NCBI GenBank assembly: GCA_938004375.1
Contig: CALKWH010000230.1
Location: 1 to 5,031, forward strand
Length of the DNA: 5,031 nt
Direction of reading: 5' to 3'
From: an uncultured Pseudomonadota bacterium
GTDB taxonomy: Bacteria > Myxococcota_A > Polyangia > HGW-17
Positions within the stretch are counted from its first letter, which is position 1. Each line of letters opens with the position of its first letter. The notes below the pieces were generated by a model. It was given only the letters and a program-made list of their open reading frames with translations. It was not told the DNA's origin and searched no databases. The translations under genes and the position numbers were made by a program. Of this stretch, positions 1 through 5,031 are shown piece after piece.

Positions 1-2
1 TC

Positions 3-2345
3 ATGGCCGGCTACGAGACCCGCAGCTTCGGCGCCGAGGATCCCGTCAACGTCGAGGCCGCCCGCCAGCTGGGCCTGCTGCACGATCTGCTCAAGAAGTC
101 CGGGTACGACGGCCACCCCCTTGAGGTGCTGCTGGTGCGCCTGCTGTTCTGCATGTTCGCCGAGGACACGGGGCTGTTCGGGCGCAACCTGTTCGCCGAG
201 TACGTCGAGACCCGCACCAGCCCCGACGGCACCGACCTGGGCATGCACCTGGCGCGCCTGTTCCAGGTGCTCGACACGCCGCAGGTGAAGCGCCAGAAGA
301 CCCTCGACGACCAGCTGCGCGAGTTCCCCTACGTCAACGGCCAGCTCTTCTCCGAGATGCTGCCCATCGCCGACTTCGACCGACGCATGCGCGAGACGCT
401 GCTCGAGTGCTGCGCCTTGGACTGGGGCCGCGTCTCGCCGGCCGTGCTGGGCAGCCTGTTCCAGAGCATCATGTCCGCCGAGGACCGCCGCGCCGCCGGC
501 GCGCACTACACCACCGAGACGCACATCCTGCGGCTGATCCGGCCGCTGTTCCTCGACGACCTGTGGGCCGAATTCGAGCGTGTGAAGGGGAACGTGAACA
601 AGCTCTTCGAGTTCCAGAAGCGCCTGGGGCAGCTGCGCTTTCTGGACCCCGCCTGCGGCTGCGGCAACTTCCTGGTCATCGCCTACCGGGAGCTGCGCCT
701 CCTGGAGCTGGCCGTGCTGCGCCACGTCGCCAGGTCTCGGCAGATGTACCTCAACATCTTCGAGGCCGTGCGCGTCAACGTCGACCAGTTCTTCGGCATC
801 GAGATCGACGAGTGGCCCTCGCGCATCGCCCAGGTCGCCCTGTGGCTCACCGACCATCAGATGAACATGCAGGTCTCCGAGGAGTTCGGTCTGTACTTCG
901 CGCGGCTGCCGCTGGTGAGTGCGCCCCACATCGTCTGTGCCAACGCCCTTCGCATCGACTGGGCCGATGTGGTGCCCCCGGAGAAGTTGAACTTCATCCT
1001 GGGGAACCCGCCGTTCGTGGGCGCCAAGTTCATGAGTGACGCCCAACGCGAGGACGTGCATCTGATCTTTGGCGACACGAAGAACGCAGGTCTCCTGGAT
1101 TTCGTGACCTGCTGGTACCGCAAGTCAGCAGAATACATGCTGCATAACCCAGCCATCCGAGCGGCCTTCGTCTCCACCAATTCCATTACGATGGGGGAGC
1201 AGGTGGGCGCCCTTTGGCCCGATCTCTTTGCCAGGGGCGTGAAGATCCATTTTGGGCACCGCACGTTCCAATGGTCTTCCGAGGCGCGTGGAAAGGCCGC
1301 CGTCCACTGTGTGATCATCGGCTTTGGGCTGCACGACGTTCCCGAGAAGTGGATCTTCGAATACGAAACCATCCAATCCGAACCCCATGCCGTACGTGCA
1401 AAGAACGTCAATCCGTACCTTGTTGATGGCCCGAACGTGGTGCTGACGAACCGGAGCAAGCCCATTTGTAACGTGCCGGAGATCGGCATCGGGAACAAGC
1501 CGATCGATGGCGGTCATTATCTCTTCACTCCTGAAGAGAAGGAAGGCTTTCTGAAAAAGGAACCACAGGCTAAACCGTACTTCCGGAGATGGCTCGGCGC
1601 AGATGAGTTCATCAACGGATACGAGCGGTGGTGTCTCTGGCTCGGGGATTGTAAGCCAGAACAACTGCGCAGAATGCCGGAGGCGATGAAACGAGTGGAC
1701 GCCGTGCGTCAGGTCAGGCTTGCCAGCAAGTCTGCGCCAACTCGGAAGATCGCCGACACGCCGACGAGATTTCATGTTGAGAACATTCCGACTGCCGCAT
1801 ACATGGTCATTCCAGAAGTATCATCAGAGCGCCGGGTGTATATCCCTTTGGGATTTCTCACGCCGGATATTTTGAGCAGCAATAAACTTCGCATCTTACC
1901 CAGCGCGACCCTGTACCAGTTTGGAGTCCTTTCTTCTTTTATGCATATGGCATGGACGCGTGCGGTCTGCGGTCGTCTGGAAAGCCGATATCAATATTCC
2001 GTCTCCATTGTCTACAACAACTTCCCCTGGCCCGAGGCAACGCCTGCCCAGAAGGAAAAGATCGAAGTCGCCGCCCAGGCCGTCCTCGACGCCCGGGCGC
2101 TCTTCCCCCAGGCCACGCTTGCCGACCTCTATGACCCCTTGACCATGCCGCCCGCGCTCCTGGCCGCCCACCGCCGCCTCGACGCCGCCGTCGACGCCGC
2201 CTACGGCCGCAGGTCCTTCGACTCCGAATCCTCCCGTGTCGCCTTCCTCTTCGACCTGTACGTGAAACTGACCCAACCTCTGGTCCCGGTGGAACCGCCG
2301 AAGCGCAAAACCGGCAGGAAGAAGGGCACCGACGATGTCACCTGA
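3..2345 (+). CDS. MmeI-like (Type IIL/IIG) adenine-N6 DNA methyltransferase / restriction enzyme, 5'-truncated
   Basis: Class I SAM-dependent DNA methyltransferase of the MmeI family, expected to methylate adenine at N6 in a specific site. Counting the Met at base 3 as residue 1, visible parts are: a helical region with the family signature LLFCMFAEDTGLF (47-59), FPYVNGQLF (108-116), motif X-like GAHYT (166-170), SAM-binding motif I LDPACGCGNF (214-223), FFGIEID (263-269), catalytic motif IV NPPF (335-338, bases 1005-1016), a target-recognition region in roughly 400-670, and a C-terminal helical part starting near NFPWP (673-677). The Met at base 3 is probably internal. Close relatives, as I recall them, have about 150 more residues upstream carrying a PD-(D/E)XK-type nuclease region, with GY followed by DPVN at this point; the frame is open to the window edge. 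The full protein would then be about 930 residues. Whether the nuclease is present or active cannot be seen. Bases about 1030-2010 are less GC-rich than both flanks. The stop overlaps the next gene. Confidence 0.93.
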   Translation: MAGYETRSFGAEDPVNVEAARQLGLLHDLLKKSGYDGHPLEVLLVRLLFCMFAEDTGLFGRNLFAEYVETRTSPDGTDLGMHLARLFQVLDTPQVKRQKTLDDQLREFPYVNGQLFSEMLPIADFDRRMRETLLECCALDWGRVSPAVLGSLFQSIMSAEDRRAAGAHYTTETHILRLIRPLFLDDLWAEFERVKGNVNKLFEFQKRLGQLRFLDPACGCGNFLVIAYRELRLLELAVLRHVARSRQMYLNIFEAVRVNVDQFFGIEIDEWPSRIAQVALWLTDHQMNMQVSEEFGLYFARLPLVSAPHIVCANALRIDWADVVPPEKLNFILGNPPFVGAKFMSDAQREDVHLIFGDTKNAGLLDFVTCWYRKSAEYMLHNPAIRAAFVSTNSITMGEQVGALWPDLFARGVKIHFGHRTFQWSSEARGKAAVHCVIIGFGLHDVPEKWIFEYETIQSEPHAVRAKNVNPYLVDGPNVVLTNRSKPICNVPEIGIGNKPIDGGHYLFTPEEKEGFLKKEPQAKPYFRRWLGADEFINGYERWCLWLGDCKPEQLRRMPEAMKRVDAVRQVRLASKSAPTRKIADTPTRFHVENIPTAAYMVIPEVSSERRVYIPLGFLTPDILSSNKLRILPSATLYQFGVLSSFMHMAWTRAVCGRLESRYQYSVSIVYNNFPWPEATPAQKEKIEVAAQAVLDARALFPQATLADLYDPLTMPPALLAAHRRLDAAVDAAYGRRSFDSESSRVAFLFDLYVKLTQPLVPVEPPKRKTGRKKGTDDVT

Positions 2346-2976
2346 AGAAGTGAAAAAAGTCCGCCGGAAGTTTTTTTGCAACAACTGCCAGCGCCTCACC
2401 AACCACATCCTGAAAGGGGAGCATGTCGATAGCACAGTGATTGACGAGGAGAATGGTTTTTGGGAGGAATTGATTTATCGGCTGTGGATTTGCGCCGGAT
2501 GCGAGTCGGGGACCATGGAGCGCGCATGGACTGCAGATGGATATTACGACCGAAATGGCGACCAAATGTACGAAAGCGAATTTTTCCCACCACGCGATTT
2601 CGGAAACTTGACCCCGAAAAAGTTCCGTTCGATCCCGAAACCTCTCCAGACCATCTATTCCGAGTGTGTGCAATCATTCAACTATGGCCTCCACCTCTCC
2701 TGCGCCATCGGCCTGCGGGCGTTGATGGAAGGCATCTGCGTCGACAAGGAACGTCCCGGGAAGAATTTGTTGGAAAAAATTGCAAATCTGAACGCAATTC
2801 TCCCGCAGAACATCGTCGATCACCTGCATGGGTTCCGGTTCCTCGGAAATGTTGCAGCCCATGAGTTGGAGGCCGTAGACAAAGGAACACTCCAGATTGC
2901 CATCGAAGTAGCCGAAGATTTGCTCAATATCTTGTACGACCTGGAATACAAGTCCCGCAAATTACCAAAGAAATGA
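2335..2976 (+). CDS. Zinc-ribbon plus DUF4145 (HEPN-like) protein
   Basis: 213-residue soluble protein. The N-terminus has two CxxC pairs (C15/C18 and C53/C56), which look like a zinc ribbon. The C-terminal half (about 97-205) matches my memory of DUF4145: a helical start at about 104-125, then GLRALMEG (126-133), GKNLLEKI (142-149) and the conserved RFLGNVAAHE (168-177). DUF4145 is commonly found next to or fused with restriction enzymes and is related to HEPN domains, many of which are RNases. Here the Arg-His spacing is R-x7-H, longer than the R-x4-6-H usual for catalytic HEPN RNases, so activity is uncertain. The start overlaps the methyltransferase stop by 11 bases in another frame, with a modest AAGGG 8 bases upstream, which suggests translational coupling. 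It may be an accessory subunit, an effector or a regulator of the modification enzyme. A run of seven T lies at 2371-2377 (codons 13-15). Confidence 0.88.
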   Translation: MSPEEVKKVRRKFFCNNCQRLTNHILKGEHVDSTVIDEENGFWEELIYRLWICAGCESGTMERAWTADGYYDRNGDQMYESEFFPPRDFGNLTPKKFRSIPKPLQTIYSECVQSFNYGLHLSCAIGLRALMEGICVDKERPGKNLLEKIANLNAILPQNIVDHLHGFRFLGNVAAHELEAVDKGTLQIAIEVAEDLLNILYDLEYKSRKLPKK

Positions 2977-2983
2977 AGGTCGA

Positions 2984-2998
2984 AGAATATTCTATAAT
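2984..2998 (+). promoter_or_regulatory. Candidate promoter -10 box with abutting palindrome
   Basis: TATAAT at 2993-2998 is an exact sigma-70-type -10 hexamer in the gap before the DUF4062 gene. A perfect 10-base palindrome, AGAATATTCT (2984-2993), shares one base with it and could be an operator. No good -35 box lies 16-18 bases upstream, where the sequence is A-rich, and there is no TG extended -10. An AT-rich gap can produce such a hexamer by chance, so this is a candidate only. If real, the DUF4062 gene has its own promoter in addition to any read-through. Confidence 0.35.
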
Positions 2999-3018
2999 GA
3001 CTATTTCTGGAATGTAGT

Positions 3019-3022
3019 GGAG
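3019..3022 (+). promoter_or_regulatory. Ribosome binding site deciding the DUF4062 start
   Basis: GGAG at 3019-3022 lies 8 bases before ATG 3031, which is ideal spacing. A longer reading from GTG 3022 would overlap this site and lack a ribosome binding site of its own. ATG 3031 also gives the usual start for this family, a few residues before RFQIFVSST. Confidence 0.7.
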
Positions 3023-3030
3023 TGTTTGAC

Positions 3031-3993
3031 ATGCAGCAAGATAAAAGGTTCCAAATATTCGTAAGTTCGACCTACTCCGATTTACGAGATGAACGGCAGA
3101 AGGTAATTCAATCTCTTTTTGAAATTGATTGTATTCCTGCGGGCATGGAAGTATTTCCTGCCATCGATGAACCACAACTGGATTTCATTAAAAAAATCAT
3201 TGATGACTGCGATTATTATTTGCTGATAATTGGAGGAAGATACGGAAGTTGCCTGGATGGTATTTCCTTCACCGAGAAAGAATATGATTATGCCATCGAA
3301 AAGAAAATCAAGGTCATTGCATTACTGCACGAAGACCCAGGGATAATCGCCTTAAATAAATCGGAACCTGATGCCGCAGCAAGAGAGAAGCTTTTGAAAT
3401 TCAGAGAAAAAGTGAGCGAGGGTCGGTTGGTACGATTCTGGAAGCGTTCAGAGGACCTACCATCTTTGGTTATCACAAGTGTTATGCATGCAATCAAACA
3501 ATTCCCCGCCGTTGGGTGGGTACGGGCTGATAAAACAACAAGTGTTGAAATGTTGGAAGAATTAATGAAATTGCGAGAGGAAAATGCTGCATTAAAAAAG
3601 GCAAGGAAAAGAACTGTCCAGCCGAGGAAAATTCATCATCTTGCTGGCTATGAAGAAGAGTATAAATTTACTGTAATATCAGCAGATCGCTCGGGCGCTA
3701 TAACTGTGAAAGCCACTTGGATAGAGATTTTTTATTTCCTATGCCCTCATTTATTAAAAAGTCCGGATGAGGAAGTGGTTTCACGAGTACTTGGAAGATT
3801 TGGAATAGAAAGGTCCCCTATGCAATTCCCTAACGGATTTGTTGCCTATGACGATTTAATGACAATTGCTCTTCAATTCAAAGCGCATGGCTGGATCAAC
3901 ACCAAAGTTGTTTCAGGAAAGCTACATTGGATCCTCACTGAAATTGGGGAAAAACTCATGATGTCAGTCAGGACGGTAAAAACAAAAAAATAA
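3031..3993 (+). CDS. DUF4062 (TIR-like) domain protein with coiled coil and C-terminal domain
   Basis: 320 residues from ATG 3031. The N-terminal domain carries the DUF4062 hallmarks: [13 protein letters not shown] (10-22), [11 protein letters not shown] (33-43), [15 protein letters not shown] (59-73) and [21 protein letters not shown] in two parts (79-89, 90-99). DUF4062 has a Rossmann-like fold related to TIR domains and often forms the N-terminus of immune-type proteins. E82 and E84 in the TEKEY segment sit where an active-site glutamate might be, but catalysis is not shown. PAVGWVRAD (159-167) is also typical of this subfamily. A short coiled coil spans about 172-194. Residues about 205-320 form a separate domain I do not recognise; the helical pattern and the ending [12 protein letters not shown] suggest a winged helix. 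No membrane segment is seen. The gene is much richer in AT than the methyltransferase, suggesting a different origin. It follows the DUF4145 gene after 54 bases on the same strand, so co-transcription is possible. A nucleotide- or NAD-acting defence effector is a hypothesis. Confidence 0.87.
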   Translation: MQQDKRFQIFVSSTYSDLRDERQKVIQSLFEIDCIPAGMEVFPAIDEPQLDFIKKIIDDCDYYLLIIGGRYGSCLDGISFTEKEYDYAIEKKIKVIALLHEDPGIIALNKSEPDAAAREKLLKFREKVSEGRLVRFWKRSEDLPSLVITSVMHAIKQFPAVGWVRADKTTSVEMLEELMKLREENAALKKARKRTVQPRKIHHLAGYEEEYKFTVISADRSGAITVKATWIEIFYFLCPHLLKSPDEEVVSRVLGRFGIERSPMQFPNGFVAYDDLMTIALQFKAHGWINTKVVSGKLHWILTEIGEKLMMSVRTVKTKK

Positions 3994-4015
3994 AAAAGAT
4001 ATATACCGGGGACAC

Positions 4016-4087
4016 TTATAAATGTTTGAGCAAAGCGTGTAATGCATCTTCGCAATAGAGATAGGATTTTCGCAGGCCATCAATGCC
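4016..4087 (-). pseudogene. Possible C-terminal remnant of an unidentified gene
   Basis: On the minus strand this stretch reads as 23 codons, starting GIDGLRKSYLYC and ending HALLKHL, followed by a TAA stop two bases before the GGGGACAC motif. The frame stays open further upstream to about 4138, inside the SecB-like gene, with no good start or ribosome binding site. The amphipathic, Leu-rich end looks protein-like, but this length can be open by chance. The source family is not recognised. Confidence 0.2.
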
Positions 4088-4102
4088 CAAAACAGATGGG
4101 CA
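4084..4102. repeat. Small inverted repeat (hairpin)
   Basis: TGCCCA (4084-4089) and TGGGCA (4097-4102) form a perfect 6-base-pair stem with a 7-base loop. No T-run follows on either strand, so it is not a standard intrinsic terminator, although it sits just past the SecB-like stop codon. Confidence 0.3.
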
Positions 4103-4127
4103 AACAGTTTCAGGGGACAAACAGACT

Positions 4128-4601
4128 TCACTCAATACGTTGAATCTGCAAGTTTTTCAAAGCTTCATCAGACAAAGCATACATATTGATGAGCGGCATA
4201 ACCACCGAACCGAAGCCGGCGTGTGCCAGGGTGGACGTGATGGCCGCACGAAGGTAGGGAAGAAGCAGCGAGGGGAAATGAGTCTTGACCATTTTGTCTA
4301 TAACGCTCTGTTCGGGAGCCTCGCCAGGGATGGCGAAAACGCCCATGATCCCAAAGCGGCCGCTGCAAAGTTCATTTTCAGGTTTCTCTTCTTTGTGGAA
4401 CAACCTAAAAATGACTTCTACTCCCGATAGGTACTGCTTTTGTTGAACGTAATACATCGGCACCCGCAGATTGATGGTGTATGAAATTCGGTCCTGCGGG
4501 TTGGGAAAGTATTGGACGACATTCAGATCCGGTTTGATGTGGAATTCAATGATGTCAATTTTATAATGAATGAACTGGAAGGTTGACTCTACGCCGCCCA
4601 T
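4128..4601 (-). CDS. SecB-like chaperone, probably of a toxin-antitoxin-chaperone operon
   Basis: 157 residues, close to the 155 of E. coli SecB. The C-terminal half aligns by eye with SecB: SGRFGIMGVFAIPG (80-93) for the G-x-F-x-I-x-G strand, then HFPSLLLPYLRAAITSTL (108-125) for the CP-x-ILFPYAR-x-x-ITS helix, then GFGSVVMPLINMYAL (129-143) for the FPQL-x-L-x-PVNFDAL segment. The N-terminus (FQFIHYKIDIIEF, 8-20) fits the first SecB strand. SecB is a cytosolic holdase that delivers unfolded proteins to SecA. Solitary SecB-like proteins in TAC operons instead protect an antitoxin (for example Rv1957 in M. tuberculosis, and CmdC in the CmdTAC phage-defence system). A consensus GGAGGT at 4610-4615, 8 bases before the ATG, fixes the start. 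The gene overlaps the upstream 109-residue gene by 13 bases, so it is the last member of a minus-strand operon. A role as the housekeeping SecB is less likely in this setting. Confidence 0.82.
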   Translation of the reverse strand: MGGVESTFQFIHYKIDIIEFHIKPDLNVVQYFPNPQDRISYTINLRVPMYYVQQKQYLSGVEVIFRLFHKEEKPENELCSGRFGIMGVFAIPGEAPEQSVIDKMVKTHFPSLLLPYLRAAITSTLAHAGFGSVVMPLINMYALSDEALKNLQIQRIE

Positions 4602-4918
4602 TGTTCCAAACCTCCCATGTGGAAAACCTGAAAGGAAGTGCTTTGCACGTCCACCTTGCAGGTCTGGAATACAATCGGATTCTGCTTTTCCATCCCTCCA
4701 TTGGTACCGACAACCTGCACTGTGATGGTCACTGCCTCTGCATGGGGCTCTTCCTCGAATTCGTCGACATTGGACTCAAAGTGCCCGGAATGGAAGAGCA
4801 GGTCGTACACGTCAGTAGTTTGAAAAGCATTGAACTCCCGGAGTAGTTCCTCGGGTGACATGGCTTGTATGCTGTTCCGGACCTGCGTGATCGCGTCCGT
4901 GATTTTACTTGAATTCAT
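4589..4918 (-). CDS. Hypothetical 109-residue protein, possible antitoxin or SecB-like client
   Basis: Family not recognised. It has an N-terminal helical part (about 1-45), an acidic stretch (DEFEEEPHAE, about 52-61), then a beta-rich part (AVTITVQVV and NPIVFQTCKVDV), and ends with the aromatic tail SFQVFHMGGLEQWAA. No membrane segment, signal peptide or DNA-binding motif is obvious. The start is well supported: GAGGT at 4925-4929 sits 6 bases before the ATG, and that ATG overlaps the previous gene's stop as ATGA (4915-4918). The 3' end overlaps the SecB-like gene by 13 bases and contains its ribosome binding site, so the two are probably translationally coupled. By position it could be the antitoxin or another client whose exposed hydrophobic tail is bound by the chaperone, as in TAC antitoxins; this is inference only. 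Confidence 0.75.
   Translation of the reverse strand: MNSSKITDAITQVRNSIQAMSPEELLREFNAFQTTDVYDLLFHSGHFESNVDEFEEEPHAEAVTITVQVVGTNGGMEKQNPIVFQTCKVDVQSTSFQVFHMGGLEQWAA
4610..4615 (-). promoter_or_regulatory. Consensus ribosome binding site of the SecB-like gene
   Basis: On the minus strand GGAGGT lies 8 bases before ATG 4601, inside the last codons of the upstream gene. This fixes the start of the SecB-like protein and argues that both overlapping reading frames are genuine. Confidence 0.8.
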
Positions 4919-4986
4919 TCCATCACCTCATCCACACGAACCACCTGAATGTGGCTCGGACTTCTGACAATATAGCTCAGCGGCGC
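4915..4986 (-). CDS. C-terminal end of an unidentified gene, cut by the contig end
   Basis: The minus strand is open from the last genomic base (4986) and codes for 23 residues, starting APLSYIVRSPSHIQ and ending RVDEVME, before TGA at 4915-4917. The stop shares ATGA with the start of the 109-residue gene, the typical 4-base operon overlap, which is the main reason to believe this is a real gene. Its family cannot be judged from 23 residues. In a TAC operon this position would hold the toxin or the antitoxin. Any extension into 4987-5031 is artificial, because those bases are adapter. Confidence 0.55.
   Translation of the reverse strand, partial: APLSYIVRSPSHIQVVRVDEVME
4925..4929 (-). promoter_or_regulatory. 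Ribosome binding site of the 109-residue gene
   Basis: GAGGT on the minus strand lies 6 bases before ATG 4918, within the end of the preceding gene. It supports this start codon and the operon reading. Confidence 0.7.
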
Positions 4987-5031
4987 AGATCGGAAGAGCA
5001 CACGTCTGAACTCCAGTCACCGAATACGATC
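4987..5031 (+). other. Illumina TruSeq adapter and index (artefact, not genomic)
   Basis: The sequence from 4987 begins AGATCGGAAGAGC and continues through 5020 as the full 34-base TruSeq read-1 (index-side) adapter, ending CCAGTCAC. Next is CGAATACG (5021-5028), which fits an 8-base sample index, then ATC (5029-5031), the first bases of the downstream P7 segment. True genomic sequence ends at 4986. Confidence 0.97.

Larger units (their letters stand above)
4008..4119. repeat. Two direct GGGGACA motifs 105 bases apart, possible mobile-element remnant
   Basis: GGGGACA occurs at 4008-4014 (within CCGGGGACACTTATA) and at 4113-4119 (within CAGGGGACAAACAGACTTCA). From memory, closely similar GGGGACA-CTT or GGGGACAGACTTCA strings recur around REP-type elements and their associated transposases in several proteobacteria, so this may be a decayed element or a scar. 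Two heptamers alone are weak evidence and no transposase is visible. Confidence 0.3.
3994..4127. other. Intergenic junction between convergent genes
   Basis: Short gap between the 3' ends of the DUF4062 and SecB-like genes. It contains two same-orientation GGGGACA motifs, a 6-base-pair hairpin and an open minus-strand stretch. I see no convincing intrinsic terminator for either gene. The T-rich run on the minus strand (about 3981-3999) is not preceded by a clear GC hairpin. Confidence 0.6.

Noticed and set aside
407..1039. Long plus-strand open frame (210 codons) within the methyltransferase gene
   Set aside because: It is a shadow in GC-rich DNA: the product is almost all Arg, Pro, Ala and Gly, while the methyltransferase frame over the same bases carries clear motifs I and X.
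857..1775. Two long minus-strand open frames opposite the methyltransferase
   Set aside because: They lie fully antisense to conserved sequence including motif IV, lack recognisable domains and give compositionally odd proteins.
1896..2435. Minus-strand open frame of 179 codons spanning the methyltransferase/DUF4145 junction
   Set aside because: Gly/Val-rich antisense shadow crossing two well-supported genes, with no family features.
3022..3030. GTG start at 3022 for the DUF4062 gene
   Set aside because: It overlaps the GGAG that serves ATG 3031, and family members begin only a few residues before RFQIFVSST.
4084..4102. Hairpin as an intrinsic terminator
   Set aside because: The stem is only 6 base pairs and no T-run follows on either strand.
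4083..4430. Plus-strand open frame of 115 codons opposite the SecB-like gene
   Set aside because: The minus strand here has a clear SecB signature, overlapping genes and strong ribosome binding sites; the plus frame has none of these.
4583..4846. Plus-strand open frames opposite the 109-residue gene
   Set aside because: No ribosome binding site or family features, whereas the opposite frame has strong start signals at both of its overlaps.
4987..5031. Extension of the partial minus-strand gene to a GTG near 5007
   Set aside because: These bases are adapter sequence, so the added codons are artificial.
1..5031. CRISPR array, tRNA, rRNA or complete insertion sequence
   Set aside because: I found no regularly spaced repeats, tRNA-like or rRNA sequence, terminal inverted repeats or transposase coding region.

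Overview
This 5-kb window reads as a piece of a bacterial defence or accessory island. The genes vary sharply in base composition, and all recognisable products belong to families common in restriction, abortive-infection or toxin-antitoxin loci. The organism cannot be named. The GC-rich codon use of the first gene (one hand-counted 60-base line is about 70% GC) points to a high-GC host or donor, while the DUF4062 gene is far more AT-rich (one line is about 28% GC). The window appears to be one whole short assembly contig: its left edge cuts a gene, and its right edge is an Illumina TruSeq adapter sequence, not genomic DNA.

Plus strand, 1-3993: a 5'-truncated MmeI-like (Type IIL/IIG) adenine-N6 DNA methyltransferase or restriction-modification enzyme (3-2345) overlaps by 11 bases a zinc-ribbon plus DUF4145 (HEPN-like) protein (2335-2976). 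After a 54-base gap with a consensus -10 box and a small palindrome comes a DUF4062 (TIR-like) protein with a short coiled coil and an unrecognised C-terminal domain (3031-3993). The three genes are co-directional and may form one defence module of DNA modification plus two accessory or effector proteins; that link is inference.

Middle, 3994-4127: a short non-coding junction between converging genes. It holds two direct GGGGACA motifs, a small hairpin and a stretch that reads like the tail of a lost gene on the minus strand.

Minus strand, 4128-4986: a tightly packed three-gene operon, read right to left. It starts with the last 23 codons of a gene cut by the contig end, then a 109-residue protein of unknown family (ATGA overlap, strong ribosome binding site), then a 157-residue SecB-like chaperone (13-base overlap, consensus ribosome binding site). 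A SecB-like gene at the end of an operon of small overlapping genes is the layout of toxin-antitoxin-chaperone (TAC) systems, so the missing or partial upstream genes would be the toxin and/or antitoxin.

Bases 4987-5031 are sequencing adapter plus an apparent 8-base index and should be trimmed.
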